DNA of 64,000 bases from Marinobacter denitrificans (GCF_008795955.1 NZ_VMHN01000011.1:83517-147516); one strand, 5' to 3'; numbered from the stretch's first letter, positions 24,613-33,929 are shown. Translations and numbers: made by a program. Notes: generated by a model from the sequence alone, not told the origin.

Positions 24613-26056
24613 AGTGATTTACCTTTCTTCCTTCAGGGTCATAGTCGATAGCGATTTGCTCAGTCACATGCACAACAATCTCAGTGCCTGGCTCTACATA
24701 AATCGCGTCAAAAGAATTGCTCTGGCGCTCGTCCAGCCAGTCCGTGACTTCATCCAGACCGCTGGCAATGGCATCGTTTCGGGCGACAACAGTCGGATCC
24801 CCTGTCAAGGCCTGGGTCGAACCGCCAAAGGCATTGGTTTGTGTGGCAAATTCGGCGTCAGCTTTCGCCTTTGAGTAGGAACTGGCCGCTGTGAGCCCGA
24901 TTCGCTGCGCGAGGTAACTGGGTGCGTTTGTGATGCGCTTACCGGTTACACAGGGGATGCCATACTTATCAGAGAACCAGGCGATAGGCTCAGCGCCGGA
25001 GGCGCCGGGTTCAGGAAAGGTCACCAGAGTTCCGTCCTGGAATGTGAACGTCATGCTCTCGATCTGGCCGCTGACGCAGGATAGAGTCCAGTCGCCTTTG
25101 GCAATGCCGGACATTTTGATGCCGTTCAGGCCGGGGATTTTGATTCCGTTCGAGGACAGGTTTTCTGGTCCCACCATGATCTTAAAGGGGTATGGATCAA
25201 CTACCTGCCCACCCACCGGAATCCGGCCCAGCATCGCAGTCATGGAAATTGAGCCGAGCAGAGTCGCGTTGTCCGGAATCGTGTAAGCCTTGATTGACCG
25301 CTCTTCCTTACTCTTTTCGGTTGCGTTCCGCGCGATCCCTGCGGCCGGCGCCGGCAATTCATCTGGGTTCAGCGAGAAATCGGGCAGAGAAATCTTCGAC
25401 GGATCCGTAGGATCGACTGTTGCCTCTAGCGGGTTCGTCCACACCACCTGGTCATAATCCACCGGGGATCCGGTTTGATCGTATCCCAGGCCCGTCGGGA
25501 TGCCCGCTGAATTGATGTCATAGCCATTGGCAGAGGTCTGGCTGCTTTCCTCCTGGCCTTGCAACTCTTCAAGACGCTTCTCCAGGCGAGCAACAAGGCC
25601 GCGGGTTAGATCCTGTGTGTGCTCAAGCTCACGCTGCTTTGCTTCGGCGTCACGTTCAGCATTCTGAAACCGATTCTCGATGCGCCCTTTGAGGTTGCCT
25701 TCCATCTTGAGCAACTTAGAGATTTCCTGCTTCAGGCGCTCATTTTCTTTCTGTAGCTTGACCGAATCTTCGCGGACAGCGCGCGTCTCTTTCGTCAGTG
25801 TTCTCATGGTTTCAACCGGCGTATCGACGTCCACCCCGAATTCATCTTTCAGGTAATCGTCAGCCAGCGGATCTACTGCAAGCCCGTTGTCGACAATGGC
25901 TGGGCCCGATTCAATGGCGGATAGACCCTCCAGTTCAGAAGCTGAAGCAACCGCACCGGCCTGAGCCTCGTCGGATTTACCACCTTTCATGATCACCACG
26001 AACAGGACGGCAACAACGACAACCGCAAGACCTTTGACCACAATGTTTGCATTCAT
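24572..26056 (-). CDS. T4SS core scaffold, TIGR03752/PFL_4705-like (TraB/VirB10 role)
   Basis: A 494-residue protein with one N-terminal membrane helix (VVKGLAVVVVAVLFVVIM). A coiled coil follows at about residues 85-170 (VKLQKENERLKQEISKLL, then LVARLEKRLEELQGQ). The C-terminal beta domain spans about 270-480 (MTAMLGRIPVGGQVVDPYPF, TFTFQDGTLVTFP and VEPGTEIVVHVTEQIAIDY). This is the plan of TraB/VirB10 proteins that span from inner to outer membrane. It follows the TraK-like gene by 9 bp. Confidence 0.85.
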   Translation of the reverse strand: MNANIVVKGLAVVVVAVLFVVIMKGGKSDEAQAGAVASASELEGLSAIESGPAIVDNGLAVDPLADDYLKDEFGVDVDTPVETMRTLTKETRAVREDSVKLQKENERLKQEISKLLKMEGNLKGRIENRFQNAERDAEAKQRELEHTQDLTRGLVARLEKRLEELQGQEESSQTSANGYDINSAGIPTGLGYDQTGSPVDYDQVVWTNPLEATVDPTDPSKISLPDFSLNPDELPAPAAGIARNATEKSKEERSIKAYTIPDNATLLGSISMTAMLGRIPVGGQVVDPYPFKIMVGPENLSSNGIKIPGLNGIKMSGIAKGDWTLSCVSGQIESMTFTFQDGTLVTFPEPGASGAEPIAWFSDKYGIPCVTGKRITNAPSYLAQRIGLTAASSYSKAKADAEFATQTNAFGGSTQALTGDPTVVARNDAIASGLDEVTDWLDERQSNSFDAIYVEPGTEIVVHVTEQIAIDYDPEGRKVNHYADLSRRSDYQLD

Positions 26057-26065
26057 GTCGTGTCC

Positions 26066-26917
26066 TCAGTTCTTGGCGTTGATGATGGACTGAGTTTCCT
26101 GACGCAAATCCTGGTAATGCGTCCACGGATACAGGGTTTCCTTCAGCGGCCGCTCTGAAATCAGGTAGAGGATGGTGCTGTCTCCCGGAGTACCATTTGG
26201 CTCCAGCGAGTGATGCTGGAAGGTGGCATGGGAGAACGGGAGATTCAGATCCAGGTAATCGAGTCCAATGGCACGGTCGGAAATATTGCGGACGTACATC
26301 GCCGCGAGGTAATAGCCGCCACCGCTGTAACCAAGGACCGGCTTGGAAACCGTGGCGTAACGCGCGTCACCTTTGAAAATGCGAACCGCTCCTTTCACGC
26401 CAAGCGTGATCTCGGAGATCCCGGCGCGATCCCGGTGAAGTCGAGTCGGACCATAAAGGCGCTGCGCGGCATGGCGTGTCAGATCGATCGGAGTGACTCG
26501 CTTCACTGGCTCTGGCATCGCGGCTACGGCTTCCGCCTCCGGAACCTCGTTGTCCGTTTCCAGAACAATGCGAATTTCCTCAAGCTCTTCCGCGTTTTCG
26601 GGCGCTTCGGTCGAAATCAGGTCAAGCAGAATGACCTGACCGTCGGCCATGCGACGGACCTGGACCCGCTGCTTGTCGAATTCCTCATACGGTTTGAAGT
26701 GAACAGCACCTTGGGCCGACTGGACGCGGAACAGCTGCTTCATCTGCTGCCCTTTTGTCACTCCAACCTGGACATGTGAACCGAACTGGATCGACCGTTC
26801 CTGGCCTTTATGCAGCTCGATCGTGACCGGCAGGTTTTGGTAATGAATGATCTCTGTTGCCGTGACCGACCCGGCCATGAAAAAAAAGATTAGGGATTTC
26901 AGGATGTACTTACGCAT
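26066..26917 (-). CDS. T4SS secretin-like protein, TIGR03749/PFL_4704-like (TraK role)
   Basis: A 283-residue exported protein. ATG 26917 is chosen because it starts a clear signal peptide (MRKYILKSLIFFFMAGSVTA) and lies 1 bp after the stop of the previous gene; the longer frame overlaps that gene by 170 bp. The body has TraK-like segments (QRVQVRRMADGQVILLDL, GGGYYLAAMYVRNIS, RPLKETLYPWTHYQDL). TraK/VirB9-type proteins form the outer-membrane ring with the TraB and TraV partners encoded next. Confidence 0.82.
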   Translation of the reverse strand: MRKYILKSLIFFFMAGSVTATEIIHYQNLPVTIELHKGQERSIQFGSHVQVGVTKGQQMKQLFRVQSAQGAVHFKPYEEFDKQRVQVRRMADGQVILLDLISTEAPENAEELEEIRIVLETDNEVPEAEAVAAMPEPVKRVTPIDLTRHAAQRLYGPTRLHRDRAGISEITLGVKGAVRIFKGDARYATVSKPVLGYSGGGYYLAAMYVRNISDRAIGLDYLDLNLPFSHATFQHHSLEPNGTPGDSTILYLISERPLKETLYPWTHYQDLRQETQSIINAKN

Positions 26918-26918
26918 G

Positions 26919-27593
26919 TCACTCACCCAATTCTGGAGATGTAGTGTTGGTGTTTTGGACGTCGTCGTTCTCGACAATGGCGCCCTCAAGACGACGCGGT
27001 TTTTTGTAGAAACCGTCCAAGGCAAGGCCCCAAAGATTGCATTCGGGGTCAACATCCCAGCGAACCAAGCGGATTGGGTAACGGACAAAGATGTCTTTCA
27101 CGATTTCTGACCGGAAGGTTTCCTTAACGTTGACGTCGTAGAAGGCCACCCAACTGTCTTTGGATTCGGTGTACACACGCTTGGGCGTGTATGGGCGATC
27201 AGGCATTTCCTGCAGTGCCCGGGTGCGGGTCAATTCATGATCGAGCCGACGTTGCTCATAATCGCGCTCGAGTTCACCTTTAAACCGGGGGGTGATGTAG
27301 CAGCTCAGTCGTTCAATCTGCTGCTTGTAATCGTCTTTGCCATCGACAGGCCAGTTATTCATCTGCTGCCAGATGTAATAGCCGAATGCGTAGACGTTGA
27401 ACGGATGCCGCTCGTTGATGCCACGAGTGGAGCCAGAGCGCAGGTCAGGCGGAATATCAATCTTGATCCGCTCCGGGGCTTCTTTCCATCCGAGGATGCT
27501 GTAAATCAGGGCGATCGCGAGAATCCCGACAAAAATTCGTAGTGTCAGAATGTGAGCATCCCGTCCGTCGAGAGCCTTTTTTAAACGCGCCAC
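26919..27593 (-). CDS. T4SS inner-membrane protein, TIGR03746/PFL_4703-like (TraE/VirB8 role)
   Basis: A 224-residue protein with a short cytoplasmic start (MARLKKALDGRDAHILTLRI), one membrane helix (FVGILAIALIYSILGW) and a periplasmic domain. The latter includes HPFNVYAFGYYIWQQMNNW and VYTESKDSWVAFYDVNVKE, characteristic of the TraE homologue of PFGI-1 elements. It anchors channel assembly to the inner membrane. It begins 2 bp after the TraL-like gene. Confidence 0.85.
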   Translation of the reverse strand: MARLKKALDGRDAHILTLRIFVGILAIALIYSILGWKEAPERIKIDIPPDLRSGSTRGINERHPFNVYAFGYYIWQQMNNWPVDGKDDYKQQIERLSCYITPRFKGELERDYEQRRLDHELTRTRALQEMPDRPYTPKRVYTESKDSWVAFYDVNVKETFRSEIVKDIFVRYPIRLVRWDVDPECNLWGLALDGFYKKPRRLEGAIVENDDVQNTNTTSPELGE

Positions 27594-27595
27594 TC

Positions 27596-28003
27596 TCAGT
27601 CCTCCGTTTTGGTTTTAACTTTCACTACCGTTCTCTCGCGGCGTATGTCCCAGGCCTGAGAGGTCTCGATGTAGTCGAAATTGATAAAGCTGAATTTTTG
27701 CTGTGCGATCTTTTTGAGATAGACGATGTGCAAACCATCTGGCCGGCGGCGCTTCAGCCCTGTGAGGTATCTGCCAACCAGCAAAAGCGAGACGATGGCC
27801 ATACCAACACCGATACCGACTCCGAAAAGTCCCCATCCGAATGGCAAGAGAAGAAGAACGGAAACGGGGATCCAGAAGACCAGGCCTGCGATTATCAGCA
27901 CGACCACTTCCGTGTCCGTCAGGCCCCGGAAAACGACCGGCTCTTCAATGAGCCGGTCTGGGATGAAGTCGATTTCTCGACCCTTCATACCGATCTTTTC
28001 CAT
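27596..28003 (-). CDS. T4SS protein, TIGR03750-like (TraL role)
   Basis: A 135-residue protein containing IDFIPDRLIEEPVVFRGLT, then two membrane helices (VVVLIIAGLVFWIPVSVLLL and FGVGIGVGMAIVSLLLVG) and the conserved-looking LKRRRPDGLHIVYLKK. This matches the TraL-like conjugative-region family. It is coupled to the preceding pilin-like gene by a 1-bp overlap. Confidence 0.85.
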   Translation of the reverse strand: MEKIGMKGREIDFIPDRLIEEPVVFRGLTDTEVVVLIIAGLVFWIPVSVLLLLPFGWGLFGVGIGVGMAIVSLLLVGRYLTGLKRRRPDGLHIVYLKKIAQQKFSFINFDYIETSQAWDIRRERTVVKVKTKTED

Positions 28004-28362
28004 TAGAAAATCACGGTAGCCGCTTGCGTCAGGAGGTAGACCACGAAGACAAGCAACAAAACGCCCATGCCACCGTGCATACCCATGTCGCCCCAGGTCT
28101 TCTTGCCTTCGCCAATCTCGTTGTAGGTCGCAATCATGTTCTTGGCGACAGCCAGAAACGCGATGGTGCCGAGGATCAGACCGAGGACGATGGCGATATC
28201 AAAGGCGTAACCTTTAAGCAGACCGATATAGTCGCCCTGGGCCGGTGCGTTGGTCGGGTTAGCGGTGGCTGGCAGAGCTGCCTGAACCTGAGTGCCGAAT
28301 GACAGGAACGCCATTGCCGCAGCTGCTTTCATTGCCGTGTACTTCTGCATTGCTTGTTTCAT
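28003..28362 (-). CDS. T4SS pilin-like membrane protein, TIGR03745-like
   Basis: A 119-residue protein with a long signal-like N-terminus ending QVQAALPAT. A short polar segment and two hydrophobic helices follow (FDIAIVLGLILGTIAFLAVA and MGVLLLVFVVYLLTQAATVIF). The motif GDYIGLLKGYAFDIAIVLG is close to the PFL_4702-type protein that occupies the pilin (TraA) position. It may be the major pilus subunit of this system, which is inferred from position and topology. Confidence 0.82.
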   Translation of the reverse strand: MKQAMQKYTAMKAAAAMAFLSFGTQVQAALPATANPTNAPAQGDYIGLLKGYAFDIAIVLGLILGTIAFLAVAKNMIATYNEIGEGKKTWGDMGMHGGMGVLLLVFVVYLLTQAATVIF

Positions 28363-28424
28363 TCTGGATTTCTCCTAGTTTTTGGGATGGTGCTTTTTGG
28401 GTACTGCTAGGGTTACTGCGCTGG

Positions 28425-28682
28425 TCAGTTGATGATTAGGAAGAGCATCACGAGGAGAACGAAGACCGCCCGCGCCCAAATGAAGATCATTTGTCCGGAC
28501 TTAATCTCCTCGTTCGCCCAGTTTTCGTAGGCCTGCATGCAGGTCCAGGCGATGAACGTAATCACTGCGACAACGGCAATCATTTGGGCCAAGGTCAGAA
28601 GGTTCGCTGCTGTCATCCAGCAAGAGGCGGCACCATTGCAACCAGAGCCATCCTGAAACCATTGATGCTGATCAGGACTCAT
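28425..28682 (-). CDS. T4SS small membrane protein, TIGR03758/PFL_4701-like
   Basis: An 85-residue protein with two hydrophobic helices (LAQMIAVVAVITFIAWTCMQ and IWARAVFVLLVMLFLIIN) separated by YENWANEEIKSGQ. Family members of this size lie next to the pilin-like gene in PFGI-1 elements. The start overlaps the end of the RAQPRD gene by 4 bp. Function is unknown. Confidence 0.8.
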   Translation of the reverse strand: MSPDQHQWFQDGSGCNGAASCWMTAANLLTLAQMIAVVAVITFIAWTCMQAYENWANEEIKSGQMIFIWARAVFVLLVMLFLIIN

Positions 28683-28990
28683 TGCTTGTGCTCGGTGTAG
28701 TTGACGCTGAGAGCGTCGATGGTTGACGGAACCACTGGCTCCATGGGTACTGTCAGGTGATGCGTAATGCCGTGCTGGATCTTTCGCAGGTCACTCAACA
28801 GAATCTCGTAGTCAAACTGCGTCCGGTCAGAAGCATTGCTTCGGGCGCGAGCGTTCAGAACCAGCGCCTCCAGAGCCGCCAACTCGGACTGGATGTTTGA
28901 GAGCGCTTCACGCTCCGCCCAGATGTCCGCAGCTGCATTTGTGCTGGTCGCAATCAGGCTGGAAAAAAGAATCGTTTTGAAAACTCTCAT
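28679..28990 (-). CDS. RAQPRD-family T4SS protein (TIGR01690-like)
   Basis: A 103-residue periplasmic protein with signal peptide (MRVFKTILFSSLIATSTNA, then AAD). The helical body AEREALSNIQSELAALEALV and FDYEILLSDLRKIQHGITHHL matches the RAQPRD family found only in this class of conjugative element. It is the first gene of the distal T4SS operon. The regulon palindrome copy 2 lies 69 bp upstream. Confidence 0.85.
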   Translation of the reverse strand: MRVFKTILFSSLIATSTNAAADIWAEREALSNIQSELAALEALVLNARARSNASDRTQFDYEILLSDLRKIQHGITHHLTVPMEPVVPSTIDALSVNYTEHKQ

Positions 28991-29058
28991 CGTGATCTCT
29001 TATCTGGTGAGTTCTGATGAGAGCGATTTAATCAGGCACACTTGTAAAAAGGCTGATC

Positions 29059-29084
29059 AAAAGGTCACAGGTTGGTGACCTTTT
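29059..29084 (-). promoter_or_regulatory. Conjugation-regulon palindrome, copy 2 (distal T4SS operon)
   Basis: AAAAGGTCAC-AGGTTG-GTGACCTTTT, the only fully symmetric copy (10-bp perfect arms). On the minus strand a -10-like TTAAAT begins 28 bp downstream, about 30 bp before the RAQPRD start region. It should drive 28990 down to 15839. Confidence 0.8.
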
Positions 29085-29222
29085 AAAAGGGGAGGAAACG
29101 TGTGTGGACGTTGATCGGAATTGCGCCCATAGATGGGCTAATTGTGCGTATTAAGTGGATCGTCAAAGGTAAGAAACGCTCGATATGAGCCGGACTTGCG
29201 AGCACCCAGCCGGAGTTTCGAG

Positions 29223-29244
29223 AAAAACCCCTCGTAATGAGGGG
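29223..29244 (-). terminator. Rho-independent terminator of the proximal T4SS operon
   Basis: Minus-strand stem CCCCTC / GAGGGG (29228-29244, 5-bp loop) followed by TTTTT, 28 bp after the last gene. It separates the pilL-to-29272 operon from the operon under palindrome copy 2. Confidence 0.85.
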
Positions 29245-29271
29245 CGGGGCTTGCTGAGGTTCAAACAATAC

Positions 29272-30000
29272 TCAGAGGTACTTTTTGAATTTCGAGCTCA
29301 TCACCATTAAACACAGTCCAAACAGGACAGCGAATGGTGTGATCATATAGTTCGGATGGATGGAACTGGGAATCGCCAGGTATAAAATCCACGCGAGGGC
29401 AAGAGTCGGAATCGCAAACTTTTTCGCCCAGTGATAGACATAGCCAGACTCATTTCCACCGCGCCACCGCCTTAAGTCACGCTGCATCAGTCCGTCACAG
29501 ACGCCAACGACCCCGAATAGCACGAAAGCCGGCATAGAGAGCATTAGCACCGCAATCCGGACGAAGAACATGATCAGGATATATATGGCCGCCATCAGGT
29601 ACTCATAATATTCGGCGATCACGCCCTTCATCATCAGAATAATCTGACCGTCGTTGGCGTCGGGTGTTCTCACCGACTGCAAACTGTCCAGCAGGCCAGA
29701 ATCGACAAATAGAAAGCTGACCACTTTGGTAATGGTCGAGCTTGCGGAATTCACAGCGCCCTCATTTGTTTGGTCTTTCGAGTTCAGCGATTCACTCAGA
29801 TAGCCGATCTCCTGGAACATCATCTCTTCCGCATTTTTGTAGGTGGGCTCATCCTGGAAGAAGCCCATGTTGATCCACTCTATGACGATCGACATGAACG
29901 CACTGAACAACAGCAGGCCAATGACTTTCAGAATCAGATCGATTGATTTGCCGACAAAGCCACGCTTCTGAGCGGGATGTTCCGATTTACCCTCTGGCAT
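29272..30000 (-). CDS. T4SS inner-membrane protein, TIGR03747/PFL_4697-like
   Basis: A 242-residue protein with about four membrane helices: LILKVIGLLLFSAFMSIVI, YLMAAIYILIMFFVRIAVLM, FAIPTLALAWILYLAIPSS and MITPFAVLFGLCLMVMS. The segment RDLRRWRGGNESGYVYHWAK is a recognisable signature of the family that follows TraD in these elements. Its role is not known. It ends the proximal T4SS operon. Confidence 0.82.
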   Translation of the reverse strand: MPEGKSEHPAQKRGFVGKSIDLILKVIGLLLFSAFMSIVIEWINMGFFQDEPTYKNAEEMMFQEIGYLSESLNSKDQTNEGAVNSASSTITKVVSFLFVDSGLLDSLQSVRTPDANDGQIILMMKGVIAEYYEYLMAAIYILIMFFVRIAVLMLSMPAFVLFGVVGVCDGLMQRDLRRWRGGNESGYVYHWAKKFAIPTLALAWILYLAIPSSIHPNYMITPFAVLFGLCLMVMSSKFKKYL

Positions 30001-30003
30001 TTG

Positions 30004-32055
30004 TCAGTTCCACCATTGCTCAGCTGTATGATAGTTCCGATCCATTTCCCGGGTCAGAGCCTGCATGTTTTCCGGCATATCATCGTCATCGTCCTCAACG
30101 GGTAACGGAAAACGAACCTTCCAGAGTTGACCGCCATCCAGAAGACAAAATGCCTGACCTTTTGGCAGCGCAGTGATGTGACCGGGCTCGAGCATCGGGA
30201 CCCGCAGCATCGAAATCCGGTCCTGGGTGCTTGAGGTAAAGTCGACGCTTGAGTCTGTGTCGGACGAGTCATTGGCACCAGAGACAGTCATAATCTGGGC
30301 AATTTCGACTTCAGGCAGTTGATTCGTCAGCAGCTCGGCCGTGTCCTTTTCCTTTACCCTAAGCATAATCAGGTTGTTGAAGTTGCCCTCAACCTGCCGT
30401 GCCTTGGCGACATTTCCGAGTCTAGCTTCGAGGTCCTGCCGAGACTGAGAATAAGCAGTGATCTGCATACCCGATCCACCGGACTTGTTGACCATCGGCA
30501 GAAACTCATCTCCGATCAGGTCAGAGAATTCGTCGGCGTGAAGACAAACCTTTGGAAGTGAATTGGCCTGACCCTCAAGCATTCCGTGTTCAAAACCATG
30601 CTTGTAGATATGGCCACAGGTGCTTACCAGGTCCGAGAACATGGAATTCCCCACTGCGGAGGAAACTTCCGTATCGCTCATGGCATCCAGCCCAACGTAC
30701 ACGATGCCTCGCTTCCGTATGATCTGGGTCCAGTCGAAAATGGGCCGCTCGTCGGTAACGTCGAAATAATCAGGGGCGAGCAGCTTCCCGATTTTGCCGG
30801 TCGTCAGCTTTTCGAGAAGCGGCAGAAGACTGGCCACGAGCTTGTCGAAGTAGGTTTTGTCGTACCGCAAGGCGGATAGAAGGCCGTGAAGTACCGGATC
30901 GCTGACGTGCAACTGTTCAACGTACTGCCTCAGGGCCTCTGTTCGGGGATTGGCGTGCTTTGCAAGTCGGGGGTTGGCCTTGTATTTCTTCTCGGCGTCG
31001 CCTGTCATCGCATTGATGTCCTCGATCCAGCCTTCTTCACCATTCCTGGGCAACCACCAGTCCATGTATTCGCAGAACAGCGGTTCAATGTCCGTCACGT
31101 ACCGAAGAATGTTGTTGTAATCCGGACGCTGCCCCAGGCTTACCAATGCCCGGGCGACAATGTTAATGAAGCGCCATGCGAATTCTTTAAACGCGGCACT
31201 GTTACCCTCGGCTGAAAGCTGGCCAGAGATACGACCGGCGATCTCAGTGATCCTCGAAAAATTTCCGACTGCGTTGTAACGGGCGGAAGAGTCCGGAAAC
31301 CCAAGGTGGAACATGTAGAAATCGTCTTCCCGCCCTGCCCTCTTGGCAGCCATATACATTCGTGTGAGTAGTCCGGCGTCAGATTTTGGATCCAGCAGAA
31401 TTACTGGCCCGTCGTTCCTGCGAATGTCCTGCTCGATCAGGATTTCAGCCAGCCGACTTTTACCGACTCGTGTGGTTCCCAGGCAAAGGGTGTGTCCCAC
31501 CCGCTCTGACATCGCCAGCAATACCTGCTTTTCTTCAAGCTCGACGGCGTGGGTTACGGGATTGCCACCCACGGCCGGGTATGGGCGAACAGGATTCAGA
31601 GGGTGATCTTTACTGGTCAGATCTGCGATCCATTGGAGCTTCGACCCTTCCAGTTTGCGCTCGAGCTCACGCGCGAAGTTGTTTATCCGGGACGGACGGA
31701 TGTACTTGGCTGAGATGGGCGCCATGGTGTCCTTCAAACGCTGGGTATGCGTCTGGGTCCAGCGAAACCCTTGTCCGAGGTAAAGGTGATTCTTGAAACA
31801 GGGGATCTGGTCAGAAGACATGGCGAAACGCGGCAACCGCCTCAGGTTTCGCTGATACTTGATGACGCTGGACCCCTGGTAAAAGCGATAGAGTCCAAAG
31901 ACAACCAGAATGACAGCAGAAGTGTAGGCGACACTCGGAGTCATCATCAGTAATGAGGGGGCGGCCAGGCAAATGCCGGCCGCACATACGCTGACTGTTC
32001 CGGAATAGAATTCAACCGGCGGGCGAAGCAAAGCCTCGAGCGTCTGGGTGGCCAT
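30004..32055 (-). CDS. traD: Type IV coupling protein TraD (TIGR03743-like)
   Basis: A 683-residue coupling protein that links the relaxase-DNA complex to the channel. N-terminal membrane helices are at about 18-55. Walker A is GTTRVGKS (193-200), with ILLDPKSDAG and the Walker B CLHADEFSDLIG downstream. The C-terminal tail is acidic (PVEDDDDDMPEN), which may be the relaxase docking part. It overlaps the TIGR03765-like gene by 1 bp. Length and motifs match TraD of PFGI-1/ICEclc-type systems. Confidence 0.93.
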   Translation of the reverse strand: MATQTLEALLRPPVEFYSGTVSVCAAGICLAAPSLLMMTPSVAYTSAVILVVFGLYRFYQGSSVIKYQRNLRRLPRFAMSSDQIPCFKNHLYLGQGFRWTQTHTQRLKDTMAPISAKYIRPSRINNFARELERKLEGSKLQWIADLTSKDHPLNPVRPYPAVGGNPVTHAVELEEKQVLLAMSERVGHTLCLGTTRVGKSRLAEILIEQDIRRNDGPVILLDPKSDAGLLTRMYMAAKRAGREDDFYMFHLGFPDSSARYNAVGNFSRITEIAGRISGQLSAEGNSAAFKEFAWRFINIVARALVSLGQRPDYNNILRYVTDIEPLFCEYMDWWLPRNGEEGWIEDINAMTGDAEKKYKANPRLAKHANPRTEALRQYVEQLHVSDPVLHGLLSALRYDKTYFDKLVASLLPLLEKLTTGKIGKLLAPDYFDVTDERPIFDWTQIIRKRGIVYVGLDAMSDTEVSSAVGNSMFSDLVSTCGHIYKHGFEHGMLEGQANSLPKVCLHADEFSDLIGDEFLPMVNKSGGSGMQITAYSQSRQDLEARLGNVAKARQVEGNFNNLIMLRVKEKDTAELLTNQLPEVEIAQIMTVSGANDSSDTDSSVDFTSSTQDRISMLRVPMLEPGHITALPKGQAFCLLDGGQLWKVRFPLPVEDDDDDMPENMQALTREMDRNYHTAEQWWN

Positions 32056-32618
32056 CAGCGCATCACTCCATTCTTATCAACAAAGAACGGGTAGTGCCGC
32101 AGGTTGATGGCTTTTGCCATCTGCTCGCCATTGGTCGCCTGTAGCAAGATTCCCTCACCTGCCACGGACTGCAAATGATTCATCTCTTCGACAGTCGCTA
32201 CGTTCACCACCAAGCCAATGGCCCGCTTCTCTTTCAGGAAACGCCGGTTCTGTTTGAGCCAGTTAATGGAAACGGAGTCGTAACCGATAATGAACATGGG
32301 CCGGCTCAGCATGTCATAACGAATCCCAGCGGCCTCTTGAGGACCGACCCTGCCCACAGTTAATGACGGTGACGAAACAGGGAGATTCGAGACCAAAAAC
32401 CTTTTGCCTCGGCGTTCATCCTTCAGTTTCTGCAGTTGCTCTTTAAAATCGGAATCTGAAGGAAGGAATGGTTCTGCGGACTGGCCGCCAAAATCACCAA
32501 TAACCTCGAGTTCATAGAATCCCTTGAGCTGCTCTTTCATGGTTCCAGCATGGACCGGAAGAACAAGTGCTGAGGCCAACGCAATGCCTATTGCTGCTTT
32601 TTTCAGATATTGGCCCAT
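32055..32618 (-). CDS. T4SS-associated periplasmic protein, TIGR03765/PFL_4695-like
   Basis: A 187-residue protein. ATG 32618 is chosen because it starts a signal peptide (MGQYLKKAAIGIALASALVL then PVHA). The C-terminal half contains LSRPMFIIGYDSVSINWLK and GLVVNVATVEEMNHLQSVAG, and ends MAKAINLRHYPFFVDKNGV, matching the family found before traD. Function is unknown. It overlaps the end of the transglycosylase gene by 16 bp. Confidence 0.78.
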   Translation of the reverse strand: MGQYLKKAAIGIALASALVLPVHAGTMKEQLKGFYELEVIGDFGGQSAEPFLPSDSDFKEQLQKLKDERRGKRFLVSNLPVSSPSLTVGRVGPQEAAGIRYDMLSRPMFIIGYDSVSINWLKQNRRFLKEKRAIGLVVNVATVEEMNHLQSVAGEGILLQATNGEQMAKAINLRHYPFFVDKNGVMR

Positions 32619-33136
32619 AAGCGTATGACTCTCTCTCTGTATGCATTGGCGATTTGTTTGTCTTTCGGGCGCTGCGCTGGCCGGTGATAGCAACCAATGG
32701 CCAGCTCCCATGATGAGCATTCCGGTCGTTCGAATTGTTCACGAAGATGTTGAGCCGCTGCCGTGAGATTCAGGTAGGGATCAAAAGCGTCCCAAAGTGA
32801 GCGGAACCTTTCTTTATGCCAGCGCCAGTTCATCTGCCCCAAGCCCACGTCAAAGTGGTAATCCCCCGCCTTGACCAGGCCGTCTGCAAACCGGAAAGCC
32901 GCTTCGCGTGTTTTGAAGAAGTGCGCCTTTCCACGATGGTTGATCGTCCAGGGCCAAGGCAGTGTTCGGTTTGCATGCTCAGTCCGAGTTCTGGACTCAT
33001 TCAAAACTATGGCGAAGAAAAGTTTTGCCGGTACCTTCTGCTCCTGACTGACCAACTGATACATCGGTGGAATTTGGGAGGCATGAACGTCCCCCCACAA
33101 ACCGGCACCGATCAGAAACGCCAAAAGGTATTTCAC
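32603..33136 (-). CDS. Lytic transglycosylase (SLT) of the T4SS
   Basis: A 177-residue peptidoglycan-cleaving enzyme that would open the wall for channel assembly. GTG 33136 is preferred because it begins a signal peptide (MKYLLAFLIGAGLWGDVHA) 10 bp after the previous stop, with AGGGTAGGG just upstream. The SLT catalytic Glu is in FAIVLNESRTRT, with GLGQMNWRWHKERF and LNLTAAAQHLREQF downstream as in VirB1/SLT proteins. It occupies the usual transglycosylase position. Confidence 0.85.
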   Translation of the reverse strand: MKYLLAFLIGAGLWGDVHASQIPPMYQLVSQEQKVPAKLFFAIVLNESRTRTEHANRTLPWPWTINHRGKAHFFKTREAAFRFADGLVKAGDYHFDVGLGQMNWRWHKERFRSLWDAFDPYLNLTAAAQHLREQFERPECSSWELAIGCYHRPAQRPKDKQIANAYRERVIRLWANI

Positions 33137-33146
33137 CGCCCTACCC

Positions 33147-33929
33147 TCACTCGCCGTATTCGGTGATGTCGCCCGATGCGACATTGAAGGTTCGAACCGC
33201 AGGGAGGTTGTCGAGATCAACGCCAAACTCTTCAGCCTTCCCAGACTCGAAGTTGAGCGTGACTTTCCGCGCTCGGACAATTTCCGGATCGATCTTCATG
33301 TGGCGTGCCCACTTGGAAATGGACTCCGCTGAAGCACCATCATTGAAAAAAATGTCCAGACGAGAGTTTCGAGACACAGATTTTCTGACTTCGCTGACCA
33401 GGTCTTCGCAATCTTCGAGGCAGAAGTCGTTTACAAACAGAGCAACGTGAGTCGTGGTCGCGTTGTACTTCTCATTCCACTCCTGCTCCCAATGAGGAGC
33501 ATCAATCACGACGGGGTTTTCGCCGAACAAGTCCTTGGCCGCTTTCATGCGTTCCACTTCGAAGGCTAATTCCAGTTCCATGCGCCGAGATTCGACCTTC
33601 ATCCAGATCATGGCGTAGCGTTCACGCTCAGCAGCGTCCGTCTCGGAAACGCCGAGAGCCGTGAGTGGATCAAGTCCCGGAGACCAAATGCCTCGCGGAC
33701 CCGACATGATCTTTTTGTACTTGATCCAGTCAGACTCTTTGAGCATCCACTGCTTAGCCAGAGACCGTTCTTCATCCGTCAGTTGCATGCCGGACTTCTG
33801 ATCGAGACTCGATTGCGCCTGAGAGGAAACATTCCCCATCGAGCGCGTGTCTGTCGGAGTCTGTGCTATCGCAATGTCAGCCGTTACTACGCTGACCAGA
33901 AGAGAAGCCAAGAGGGTTTTGCGAATCAT
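33147..33929 (-). CDS. T4SS-associated protein, TIGR03759/PFL_4693-like
   Basis: A 260-residue exported protein with signal peptide (MIRKTLLASLLVSVVTADIA). The signature block ESDWIKYKKIMSGPRGIW, then SPGLDPLTALGVSETD and AERERYAMIWMKVESRRMEL, is a very close family match. The C-terminal half has a thioredoxin-like feel (VALFVNDFCLEDCEDLV) with a CxxxC rather than CxxC. Role unknown. It is in the proximal T4SS operon. Confidence 0.85.
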   Translation of the reverse strand: MIRKTLLASLLVSVVTADIAIAQTPTDTRSMGNVSSQAQSSLDQKSGMQLTDEERSLAKQWMLKESDWIKYKKIMSGPRGIWSPGLDPLTALGVSETDAAERERYAMIWMKVESRRMELELAFEVERMKAAKDLFGENPVVIDAPHWEQEWNEKYNATTTHVALFVNDFCLEDCEDLVSEVRKSVSRNSRLDIFFNDGASAESISKWARHMKIDPEIVRARKVTLNFESGKAEEFGVDLDNLPAVRTFNVASGDITEYGE